A stretch of DNA of 12,120 bases. Source: Bacteroidota bacterium. Lineage in GTDB: Bacteria > Bacteroidota > Bacteroidia > AKYH767-A > JABDAW01. The position numbers were made by a program, and so were the translations under genes. The stretch spans positions 1 to 12,120 of the forward strand of contig JAHEYM010000073.1 of NCBI GenBank assembly GCA_023251595.1, written 5' to 3'. Shown here piece after piece: positions 6,792 through 12,120 of the stretch (its first letter is position 1; every line of letters starts with the position of its first letter). The notes beneath the pieces are model-generated. The model ran no database searches. It saw nothing but the letters and a program-made list of their open reading frames with translations, and was not told the origin of the DNA.

Positions 6792-8399
6792 TTATTTCTT
6801 TTTACCTGGTGGCTGCGGGACAGGAGTTTGCCTGATTGGTGGCTGTGGTCGAACAACTGACGGCGACTGTCTCGGTGTTGGTTGTGCCTGTTCCCAGGTA
6901 TTTCTATGGTAATCCTGTGCCTTATTAATTTGTTCAAAATTATATTTTCGTGGCTCTACTGCCGGTTTGGGTGTTGGTGTTGGTGTTGGTTTAGGAGTTG
7001 GAACATTTCTCGGTTCTTCCTTCTGTATCCGGACGGGTGGCTGTTTGATAGGTTCTTCCCTTATTTCGGGAATATTCCTTTGCTTTACATCCGGCCTTAT
7101 AATTGGCTCAGCGCTGTGTTTAAGTGCCGGGTATTTTGTTGAATTCTTTTCATAATATTGATCTCTCACCTCCGGACTTACGCTACTCCCACCCTTTTCT
7201 TTTAATGCGTCAATATTTAATTGTCCGACTTGTTGAATTGCTTCTACTCTGCGCGTCGGATTCGAAATAAAATCTTCCGGCAGATAACTGTGATTGTCAC
7301 TTACCCATCCTCTGACAATCAACGAATTGGAACTGGTCGAATGTCGCGGACCATAATAGTGTCTGATATATCCGTTGCAAAGATGTGGGTAATGATGCCA
7401 ATGATGAGGATAATAAAAATACCAATTTGTAAAATAATATGATGGCATCCCTATAATTACAATATTTCCATACATATCATAATAAAATCCGCAATCGAAC
7501 CAAAAAGGATATGGATACCAATAATAATAGGGATACCAGGTTGGGTAGCCGAACCAATAAGAATAGGGAACAGATACATAATTATAAACATATTGTGGAG
7601 GAGGTGAAGTATTTATTTCATCCTGTGTGTATCCGTTATCCTGTGCATATTCATTTGCAGCATTTTTTAAATCTTTCAATTCCTCAGGATTTTTCTGAAC
7701 AGAATCTTTCCATGCCTGTAATTCTTCAAGATTTTGTCGCACTGCTACCAGATTTAGAGAATCCATGCGATGAATTACACGCTGTGGATCGCGTCTGTAA
7801 CGGTCACCCACACGAACAGCGAAGTTTAGATGATCGTTTAAGAGATTCATGATTTCCGGAAATCCTATTAGTTCCCGATATGCATCTTTTGTAATTTGCG
7901 GGTAATCGGCAATCGTTTGTTCAAATTGCGCACTTGACTCCCTTTGAAGATTGTCAATTTTCTGCAATACTTCGAAATCGTTTCGTCCGTATTTTAGGGC
8001 TGATTTGCGTGTTTCATCGGGGTAACCGGAAACGATGGCGTTAATTTCCTGCTCTGATTTAACACCACCCTGTACGAGTTTTGAAATCAGATCCGGGTAC
8101 CTTCCGAGATTCCACAGCTCCTCCTGTCCGTCTTTTGAGTAACTGCTGACAATTCTTGCAAACTCGTTGCCCGAATTTTTCTGAATACTCGCAATATTTA
8201 CAATGGCTGCGGGATACTGGCACGCTTCAAAAATATCCAAGCGGATTGTGTCAGGATACAATACCAGCGCGTTAAATGCAGCTGAATCCTCTTTTGTGTA
8301 GGCCGGTTTTGTTAAGTTCTGCTGTTGTGCAAAAAGATTAATGCTAAGAATGCTTAGGGTGAAGCTGACGCAAACACCGAATAAATACTTTGTTTTCAT
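6792..8399 (-). CDS. Secreted DUF3300-like protein with aromatic-rich segment and Pro/Thr-rich tail
   Basis: 535 residues. A signal peptide (1-24, ending NLFA before Gln25) sends it to the envelope or outside. Residues about 35-215 are helical and carry spaced YP/FP motifs: ALVLYPDTIRLDIFEACQYPAAI (43-65), LGRYPDLISKL, VSGYPDE, ADYPQI, and LIGFPEIMNLLNDHLNFAVRVGD (177-199). The first and last resemble the start and end of DUF3300, so I read this as a divergent member. Residues about 269-350 are extraordinarily rich in Tyr, Trp, Pro, Phe and His (for example YPYYYWYPYPFWF and YPHHWHHYPH), matching the Trp/Pro/Tyr-rich part of DUF3300 proteins. From about 435 the chain is basic and proline-rich, including a TPKPTPTPTPKP run (468-479), and ends PPGKKK. 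Probably surface-exposed or wall-interacting; molecular role unknown. The family link is inferred by eye. Confidence 0.85.
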   Translation of the reverse strand: MKTKYLFGVCVSFTLSILSINLFAQQQNLTKPAYTKEDSAAFNALVLYPDTIRLDIFEACQYPAAIVNIASIQKNSGNEFARIVSSYSKDGQEELWNLGRYPDLISKLVQGGVKSEQEINAIVSGYPDETRKSALKYGRNDFEVLQKIDNLQRESSAQFEQTIADYPQITKDAYRELIGFPEIMNLLNDHLNFAVRVGDRYRRDPQRVIHRMDSLNLVAVRQNLEELQAWKDSVQKNPEELKDLKNAANEYAQDNGYTQDEINTSPPPQYVYNYVSVPYSYWFGYPTWYPYYYWYPYPFWFDCGFYYDMYGNIVIIGMPSYYFTNWYFYYPHHWHHYPHLCNGYIRHYYGPRHSTSSNSLIVRGWVSDNHSYLPEDFISNPTRRVEAIQQVGQLNIDALKEKGGSSVSPEVRDQYYEKNSTKYPALKHSAEPIIRPDVKQRNIPEIREEPIKQPPVRIQKEEPRNVPTPKPTPTPTPKPAVEPRKYNFEQINKAQDYHRNTWEQAQPTPRQSPSVVRPQPPIRQTPVPQPPGKKK

Positions 8400-8451
8400 G
8401 ACCTTACCATTTGGGTGAAAATGAGACTAAATACTCCAAATCTCTAACCCG

Positions 8452-8482
8452 CAAATGTATCCAATAAAAACTCAGAAAGAAA
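8452..8482 (-). promoter_or_regulatory. Candidate promoter for the DUF3300-like gene
   Basis: On the minus strand TTTC (8479-8482), 19 bases, then TACATTTG (8452-8459), an exact TAnnTTTG match with one mismatch in the -33 box. The leader to the ATG at 8399 would be about 45 bases. It abuts the hairpin that ends the preceding small membrane gene. Confidence 0.5.
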
Positions 8483-8484
8483 TG

Positions 8485-8520
8485 ATTTTAATCAATATCT
8501 GTAAAAATATTGATTAAAAT
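8485..8520 (-). terminator. 14-bp perfect hairpin at the end of the small membrane gene(s)
   Basis: ATTTTAATCAATAT (8485-8498) and its exact reverse complement (8507-8520) flank an 8-base loop. The stop codon of the minus-strand ORF ending at 8514 lies inside one arm. The stem is almost all A/T, and the run after it on the minus strand (CATTTCTTTCTG) is only partly T-rich, so it may be a weak terminator or a 3'-end-protecting structure. Confidence 0.5.
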
Positions 8521-8714
8521 TTGAAAGGCTTTGTATAAATGATCAGTGTATTTATTAGAAACAGGAATGAAAGAATAATAATAATTCCTAAAAATGAACT
8601 CAAACACCAACCATTATTACCATCTAAAACAATGAAATATAACAGATATGAATTAGAACACAATAATACGGCAGAAGATAATATTGCCCACGTGATAAAA
8701 CTATTATAAAACAA
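8514..8714 (-). CDS. Small two-helix membrane ORF, probably the C-terminal half of a frameshifted gene
   Basis: 66 codons beginning with TTG at 8714; no ATG start is available. The sequence is almost entirely two or three hydrophobic segments: FITWAILSSAVLLCSNSYLLYFIVL, a short polar turn DGNNGWCLSS, then LGIIIILSFLFLINTLIIY, ending KPFKF. It overlaps the preceding ORF by 11 bases in another frame. Removing one T from the run of four at 8708-8711 joins the two as ...INSFVYNSFITW... in a single 127-residue protein. That, and the weak TTG start, argue that this is half of one gene broken by a one-base change (or a sequencing error), or read by frameshifting. I do not recognise the family. Confidence 0.5.
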   Translation of the reverse strand: MFYNSFITWAILSSAVLLCSNSYLLYFIVLDGNNGWCLSSFLGIIIILSFLFLINTLIIYTKPFKF

Positions 8715-8898
8715 ATGAATTGATCGCGGACGTTGGAATAATGAATTCGGAAATGTCTCTAATTTCCAAACCTTCTTTTGTAAGTATAATCAGATTCAAT
8801 GAATAGACTGAAAGCCATAGGATAAGACAAAACCAATAAAATAACTTCTGATTACTTTCTGTTTGTAAAAATAATTTAGTTCTTTCAATAAGTACCAT
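8704..8898 (-). CDS. Small membrane ORF, probably the N-terminal half of a frameshifted gene
   Basis: 64 codons from an ATG at 8898. A charged start MVLIERTKLFLQTESNQK is followed by a membrane helix FYWFCLILWLSVYSLNLIIL, a polar loop KEGLEIRDISE, and the beginning of a second helix FIIPTSAINSFVL, where the frame stops abruptly. The truncated second helix continues naturally in the next ORF (8514-8714) if one T of the run at 8708-8711 is dropped, giving a 127-residue, roughly four-helix membrane protein. The ATG lies 15 bases after a four-unit 22-bp tandem repeat with palindromic cores, so expression may be controlled by something binding there. Family not recognised. Confidence 0.5.
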   Translation of the reverse strand: MVLIERTKLFLQTESNQKLFYWFCLILWLSVYSLNLIILTKEGLEIRDISEFIIPTSAINSFVL

Positions 8899-8912
8899 TT
8901 TTACCTGTCAGA

Positions 8913-9000
8913 TAAATTGTTAACTTCCTCTCAATAAATTGTCAATTTCCTCACAACAAATTGTCAATTTCTTCACAACAAATTGTCAATTTCTTCACAA
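8913..9000. repeat. Four tandem 22-bp repeats, each with a 13-bp palindromic core
   Basis: Four direct units of exactly 22 bases run at 8913-8934, 8935-8956, 8957-8978 and 8979-9000. Units 3 and 4 are identical, unit 2 differs at two positions, and unit 1 is the most diverged. Units 2-4 contain AAATTG-T-CAATTT, a perfect 13-bp dyad (8936-8948, 8958-8970, 8980-8992). A further diverged copy may sit near 9027-9040 (TTGACAATTTCCT). The array lies between the stop at 9104 and the ATG at 8898, on the upstream side of the small membrane gene. A 22-bp period is about two helical turns, so the dyads face the same side of the DNA, as expected for cooperative operator binding. Replication iterons look similar, but no replication gene is present here. 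Confidence 0.85.
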
Positions 9001-9103
9001 TTTGTTCTTGTCTCATTCAAGATTTTTTGACAATTTCCTGTTATATTTTTCACACTCCTCCGAATTATTTTCGGGGAACAATATGATTTGTTTCTCGGAT
9101 TTT

Positions 9104-10324
9104 TTATCCTTTTTGCAATTTAAATTCTCTCAAATATCTTTTCATAATCGGAGTGAGTCCATCTTCTGATTCATTTAATTTCTGAATTTTTTGTTTCGCC
9201 GGAATCTGATCCTTCAAGTAATATATATAACTCTCCCAAATAAATAAAAATCTTAATCGGTTAAATTCATCTAACGATTTGTCTTTCATTCCTGCAATAA
9301 TTTTATTTTCAAAATCCGAATGTTCTTCGACAGAGTAGGCGAAACCAACTCTGGGCGGTGAAGCAGAATAAAATTCCGGCAAACTATCATCCACAATAGT
9401 GAGCCCGATTAATAAATCCTCAACCCTGATATTTACAGCTTCCAATTCTTTTAAATAAGTATATCGTTTTGATTTCTCGTAAGTGAAATCTGATTTCCGA
9501 TCCATATAATCATTCATCACATCGAGATGTGCAAGCAGGAAAGTATGCGGTCGATTTGCCAATCCAGCTTTGCTCGCCTCCTCAACTGCATGCCTGCGTG
9601 GGTATAGGTCGTGACTACACGAGCCAGTGATGGGTTGATACCCGAGCGTGTCATTTTTGTTTGCATGATCATACCCTTCTTCACCCAAAAGAACTCGGGC
9701 ATAATTCATCTCAGAATAATATTTTTGAGGAATGGTAACTCGATTAAAATCTTCATAAAGATAATATGCATTTATGAAATACCATTCCGAGAAATCTTTG
9801 TGAGAAAATTCATACACCCATTTATTTTTTGATTTAAATTCCCATCCTGCCACATGATTATTAACCGCCAATTCATAATAAGATTCAGATCTTCCACCCA
9901 CGGAATTCAACACTTCAATTTCCTTTTGATTGGTATCCAGACTTGTCGTTTTCACTATGAGCAGCATTGCATCTGTCTGTCCGATATAATTTACATATTT
10001 TGCAGTAATCTCATCGTATGACTTTTGAGCATCCAAATCTTTTCTGAGTTGAGAAAAATCCGATTCTTTACTCTCAAATTCTACATAAGCACCATGTGCC
10101 TGTATGTGTGAATAATATTTTTCTCTCCCCGACGGAACAGGTTCGATTGTACCATCAATGTTGAAGTGATTTTTATCAAATTGAATATTAAGTGAATCAA
10201 AATCATGCTTCATGATATTGATGAGGGAGTCACTGTAGATTAATCCGTTCGGAAAAGTGGGGAATTCCTGAGCGTACAAATACATTGAAAAACATAGAAT
10301 AATTGAAGCCAAAATGAATTTCAT
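9104..10324 (-). CDS. Secreted protein of unknown family, 406 residues
   Basis: The ATG at 10324 gives a clear signal peptide, MKFILASIILCFSMYLYA with cleavage before Gln19. The open frame extends upstream to 10573, but that extension translates the dispersed repeat (peptide AKTQRRED...) and is spurious. I do not recognise the mature protein. It is soluble-looking, acidic/basic mixed and rich in Tyr, Asp, Glu and Lys. Residues about 70-150 look alpha/beta (AYVEFESKESDFSQLRKDL, TDAMLLIVKTTSLD, then VLNSVGGRSESYYELAVNN). The centre has a segment with two His and a Cys, GSCSHDLYPRRHAVEEASKAG, followed by RPHTFLLAHLDVMNDYMDR. The C-terminal third is helical (LDEFNRLRFLFIWESYIYYL) and ends basic (MKRYLREFKLQKG). 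The His/Asp-rich centre could bind metal, but this is a guess. A TATTTTTG box lies only four bases before the ATG, which would imply a nearly leaderless message. Confidence 0.8.
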   Translation of the reverse strand: MKFILASIILCFSMYLYAQEFPTFPNGLIYSDSLINIMKHDFDSLNIQFDKNHFNIDGTIEPVPSGREKYYSHIQAHGAYVEFESKESDFSQLRKDLDAQKSYDEITAKYVNYIGQTDAMLLIVKTTSLDTNQKEIEVLNSVGGRSESYYELAVNNHVAGWEFKSKNKWVYEFSHKDFSEWYFINAYYLYEDFNRVTIPQKYYSEMNYARVLLGEEGYDHANKNDTLGYQPITGSCSHDLYPRRHAVEEASKAGLANRPHTFLLAHLDVMNDYMDRKSDFTYEKSKRYTYLKELEAVNIRVEDLLIGLTIVDDSLPEFYSASPPRVGFAYSVEEHSDFENKIIAGMKDKSLDEFNRLRFLFIWESYIYYLKDQIPAKQKIQKLNESEDGLTPIMKRYLREFKLQKG

Positions 10325-10350
10325 ACAGCAAAAATACAAATAACTGCCTG

Positions 10351-10417
10351 AAGCCGCCAAGTCGCAAAGAAATAAATGTTTTAGTACGCTATCTTCGCGC
10401 CTCTGCGTCTTTGCGGG
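10351..10417. repeat. Dispersed 'GCAAAGACGC'-type intergenic repeat with imperfect inverted arms
   Basis: The arms at 10351-10370 (AAGCCGCCAAGTCGCAAAGA) and 10392-10411 pair at 15 of 20 positions around a 21-base loop, and the second arm continues to 10417 as TTTGCGGG. It is clearly more GC-rich than the flanking DNA. On the minus strand it contains CGCAAAGACGCAGAGGCGCG, a family I recall as abundant in intergenic DNA of Bacteroidota and some other phyla. Its translation as AKTQRRED- peptides is a familiar false ORF. It lies in the 193-base gap between two divergent genes. Confidence 0.7.
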
Positions 10418-10456
10418 AATATTATTTTTTTTACTTTTACTCGTCTTCTGAAAAAA

Positions 10457-10479
10457 GGCAGAAAGTTTTTCTTTGTGCC
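10457..10479 (-). terminator. Possible weak terminator hairpin between divergent genes
   Basis: On the minus strand GGCA-C-AAAG, a five-A loop, CTTT-C-TGCC, then TTTTTT. The stem has eight pairs with one central mismatch, followed by six T. It faces transcription coming leftward from the UbiA-like gene through the antisense side of the response-regulator gene, so it could stop that read-through before the secreted-protein gene. The stem is weak and the call is tentative. Confidence 0.3.
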
Positions 10480-10517
10480 AACAATTTTCTACTTTTACAT
10501 TCCAAATCAAATGAGCT

Positions 10518-10901
10518 ATGGATTTTGTAAAACCGAAAAAGATTTTTATTGTTGATGATGATACAATGCTCACCGAGGCATTGACAGATTATCTTACCCG
10601 TAAAGTTCAACATCAGGTTAGTTGTTATCACACCGGTGAAGAATGTCTTAAACACATTTCGGAAAACCCCGATGTCGTCATTCTCGATTTCTATTTAAAT
10701 ACGGTTCAGAAAGACGCTGCAAACGGTTTGGAGATTCTTCAAACTATCAAAAAACATTATCCAAACACCCATGTCATCATGCTATCGAGTCAGGAGCGCT
10801 ATGCGGTAGCGATGCAAACCATTCAAAAAGGTGCTGAACAATACGTGATCAAAGATGAGAACGCTTTTGAGAAAATCGCTCAGATGATCAACGAGATGTG
10901 A
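10518..10901 (+). CDS. Stand-alone response-regulator receiver protein (CheY-like)
   Basis: 127 residues, one receiver domain and nothing else. All key residues are visible: the acidic pocket Asp13-Asp14-Asp15 in KIFIVDDDTM, the phospho-acceptor Asp57 in VVILDFYL, Ser90 in VIMLSS, and Lys112 in YVIKDE. An Asn-Gly near NTVQKDAANGLEIL (61-74) follows the usual beta3-alpha3 loop, which is slightly long. There is no DNA-binding or enzymatic output domain, so it probably acts by protein-protein contact or in a phosphorelay, with a kinase encoded elsewhere. It is the only convincing plus-strand gene here, is divergent from the secreted-protein gene, and ends 7 bases from the convergent UbiA-like gene. 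The ATG at 10518 is preferred to the out-of-frame ATG at 10511. I saw no convincing promoter. Confidence 0.92.
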   Translation: MDFVKPKKIFIVDDDTMLTEALTDYLTRKVQHQVSCYHTGEECLKHISENPDVVILDFYLNTVQKDAANGLEILQTIKKHYPNTHVIMLSSQERYAVAMQTIQKGAEQYVIKDENAFEKIAQMINEM

Positions 10902-10908
10902 GACCTTT

Positions 10909-11850
10909 TCATGCGAACATCCTGAAATAAATCCACACACTCACAAACTGCAATATCATCATTCCATCGAGCAGAAAAGAATAATAATATTCATCCCGAC
11001 CTTCACCCGAAAAATAAATTAATATCATCGTAATGATGGCTGCGGTCGGAAGTGGAATCGTCAGCTCAAAATGCGGGTGCAGTCCGAGATCAAAAACCCG
11101 GAATTGAAAATAGAGCAGACACAGAAATATACCCATCAAACTCATCGCGAATATTTTCGATTTCTTTTCTCCCCACAAAACCGGAAGAGTAGATATTCCT
11201 TCACCCTTATCAATTTTCAAATCACGGATATCGAAAGTGATAGCTATTGCTGAGATAAAAAGCATCCTTCTCATTACAATAAACAGTAGTGAGTTTAAAG
11301 GCAAATATAATTGGTTTGCTGCAACGGGTACAATCACTGTTACATAAACCCACACAATTCCGATAAATACGATTTTCATCCCCGGAACTTCGCGGAGTTT
11401 TAACCCGGAATATTTGCTCCGGATCAGCGGTAGAGAATAAGCAACAGCGATTAACGCTGCAGGGATGAACAATAAGAGGGTGCGGATTTCACAAAATATT
11501 AATGAAATTAATAATCCGGTTACGGATGCTAGACCGGTAGCTAAAAATAATCCGAAATTATTTTTAATAAAGGTGTGTCGGAACCCAATCTGACGGTTCA
11601 GATTCGTAAAAACAGCAATTAATTTGTGCATATTATATATTACCAGCGTTGAAAAAAACACAACACCCAAAGTTGCATCTATATATATATTTCCCGTCGC
11701 GATCAGTTGTGTTTCAAAAACAAGTGCTGCAGCGGCGAGTGCAATAAACCAATTGCAGAAAAGAATGTAGTCTGCAAGAAATTTAATTGTGCGGAGCAAT
11801 GGATGAATTAAGTTCAAGCCCTTCAACCGTTTGTCATTATATAAATACAA
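10909..11850 (-). CDS. UbiA-superfamily-like prenyltransferase membrane protein with altered first motif
   Basis: 313 residues from a TTG at 11850, with about eight or nine membrane helices. The second Asp-rich motif is intact: FDIRDLKIDKGEGISTLP with Asp207, Asp210 and Asp214, matching the DxRDxxxD of UbiA prenyltransferases. YSLPLIRSKYSGLKLRE (138-154) fits the conserved Y-x-x-P region between the two motifs. The first motif, normally N-D-x-x-D-x-x-x-D, is replaced by VIYNMHKLIAV (70-80) and has no Asp, so Mg-diphosphate binding must differ or catalysis may be lost. Related sequences with YN-x-H-(K/R)-L there seem to recur in Bacteroidota, from memory. Known UbiA enzymes join isoprenoid chains to aromatic acceptors; substrate here unknown. 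The start is uncertain: no in-frame ATG, and TTG abuts an AAAGGAGG with no spacing. It is convergent with the response-regulator gene. Confidence 0.75.
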   Translation of the reverse strand: MYLYNDKRLKGLNLIHPLLRTIKFLADYILFCNWFIALAAAALVFETQLIATGNIYIDATLGVVFFSTLVIYNMHKLIAVFTNLNRQIGFRHTFIKNNFGLFLATGLASVTGLLISLIFCEIRTLLLFIPAALIAVAYSLPLIRSKYSGLKLREVPGMKIVFIGIVWVYVTVIVPVAANQLYLPLNSLLFIVMRRMLFISAIAITFDIRDLKIDKGEGISTLPVLWGEKKSKIFAMSLMGIFLCLLYFQFRVFDLGLHPHFELTIPLPTAAIITMILIYFSGEGRDEYYYSFLLDGMMILQFVSVWIYFRMFA

Positions 11851-11999
11851 CCTCCTTTAATTATGATTTGTCAAAAATAGCATTAAGGATTGGCAACAAC
11901 AAAGATTATGAAGGCAGCGTACTTGTACAAATCGATTGCTTCGGTCGTTCCTCCCTCGCCATGGTCACCATTGCAGACGGAAGAAGGAATTGTGCTTGT
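11851..11999. other. Intergenic/exon DNA between the UbiA-like gene and the intron, no clear gene
   Basis: About 11880-11999 looks richer in G/C than the surrounding DNA and contains a dyad ATGGTCACCAT. Short frames cross it on both strands: one on the plus strand from an ATG at 11908 (38 codons, MKAAYLYKSIASVVPPSPW...) that runs into the intron, and minus-strand frames ending at stops near 11880-11915. None is recognisable. If the intron interpretation is right, this is its 3' exon. Confidence 0.4.
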
Positions 12000-12120
12000 A
12001 TCGAGTAGGCGGCTCCGTCAATAGAACATGACGGAGTGCGCCTCTCACACCACTGTACATGCGGATCTCGCATACAGCGGTTCATTGAATTGTGGGGCTA
12101 TTTTTAAGTAGTGTTCGAGC
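12000..12120 (-). mobile_element. 3' end of a group II intron (domains V-VI), rest outside the window
   Basis: Read on the minus strand, a domain-V-like hairpin (12049-12081) is followed by GTGTGAGAGGCGCA, a domain-VI-like hairpin (CTCCGTCA at 12029-12036, TGACGGAG at 12013-12020, 8-base loop), then CCGCCTACTCGAT. The end GAT fits the RAY 3' splice rule, and an A seven bases from the end (position 12006) is suitably placed as branch point. Such introns carry a reverse transcriptase/maturase gene upstream of domain V, which here would lie beyond 12120. The splice boundary at 12000 is inferred. Confidence 0.65.
12049..12081 (-). ncRNA. Group II intron domain V-like hairpin
   Basis: On the minus strand ACCGCTGTA pairs with TACAGTGGT over nine positions. 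A two-base bulge (TG) on the 3' side follows, then TGCG/CGCA around a five-base loop (AGATC). Near the base C-G-C pairs as C-G, G.U wobble, C-G, the expected geometry of a CGC catalytic triad. The G.U pair becomes an A-C mismatch on the plus strand, which fixes the RNA sense as minus. Total size 33-34 bases fits domain V. Confidence 0.65.

Noticed and set aside
6882..7155. Plus-strand frames rich in Gly/Val/Cys/Trp opposite the DUF3300-like gene
   Set aside because: They are the antisense of the TPKP-type proline repeats and the rest of that coding region; codon pattern and signal peptide support the minus-strand gene.
8913..9000. CRISPR array or plasmid-type iterons
   Set aside because: The units are directly abutting with no spacers, so not CRISPR; no replication initiator, partition gene or other origin feature is present, so an iteron origin is not supported.
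9060..9074. CCGAA/TTCGG hairpin as terminator of the secreted-protein gene
   Set aside because: Five-base stem with no T-run on either strand.
10472..10497. Promoter for the response-regulator gene (TTTG then TACTTTTA)
   Set aside because: The spacing is only 14 bases and the -7 box lacks the final G, so it is no better than chance in this AT-rich stretch.
10325..10573. N-terminal extension of the secreted-protein frame to 10573
   Set aside because: It translates the dispersed repeat (AKTQRRED-type peptide) and would bury a perfect signal peptide 83 residues inside the protein.
11787..12008. Plus-strand 73-codon frame across the UbiA-like start and the intron boundary
   Set aside because: It overlaps the UbiA-like gene antisense, ends inside the intron and has no recognisable feature; kept only as part of the note on 11851-11999.

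Overview
The window is AT-rich chromosomal DNA that looks like Bacteroidota (Sphingobacteriia/Chitinophagia/Flavobacteriia-like or an uncultured relative). Support: many short secreted proteins with signal peptides ending in -AQ, lipoproteins with FSSC/FSGC lipoboxes, several upstream regions with the Bacteroidota promoter pattern (TTTG-like -33 box, TAnnTTTG -7 box), almost no Shine-Dalgarno sites, and a dispersed 'GCAAAGACGC' repeat that I recall as common in intergenic DNA of this phylum. All genes but one lie on the minus strand.

Region by region. 1-2382 is a tight three-gene minus-strand operon: a long lipoprotein, a short lipoprotein, and a Tat-exported alkaline-phosphatase-superfamily (DUF1501-like) protein that runs off the left edge. 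A good promoter sits at 2417-2448. 2451-2954 encodes a small secreted, probable beta-barrel protein. 3084-3395 encodes a DUF3303-like small protein with its own promoter and a strong terminator (3027-3061). 3495-4121 is a YjdF/DUF2238 inner-membrane protein. 4179-6200 is a secreted S9 prolyl-oligopeptidase-family peptidase with an intact Ser-Asp-His triad. 6290-6706 is a GNAT acetyltransferase. 6792-8399 is a secreted DUF3300-like protein with an extreme Tyr/Trp/Pro/His segment and a Pro/Thr-rich tail. 8514-8898 holds two overlapping small membrane ORFs that read as one four-helix protein if a single T is removed. Just upstream of them is a four-unit 22-bp tandem repeat with a palindromic core (8913-9000). 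9104-10324 is an unrecognised secreted 406-residue protein. Its upstream region carries the dispersed repeat. 10518-10901, the only convincing plus-strand gene, is a stand-alone response-regulator receiver. It converges on a UbiA-like membrane prenyltransferase (10909-11850) that lacks the first Asp-rich motif.

The right edge (12000-12120) holds what I read as the 3' end of a minus-strand group II intron: domain V with a CGC triad and G.U wobble, domain VI, and an RAY 3' end. Its reverse transcriptase would lie beyond the window. The DNA between the intron and the UbiA-like gene (about 11880-11999) looks different in composition from its neighbours.

How the genes work together: the only strong functional grouping is the 1-2382 operon, an envelope/export module resembling a reduced form of the DUF1549/DUF1553 plus DUF1501 pairs of Planctomycetes and Verrucomicrobia. 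The rest looks like ordinary single-gene envelope and housekeeping functions. I see no defence system, CRISPR array, tRNA or rRNA.
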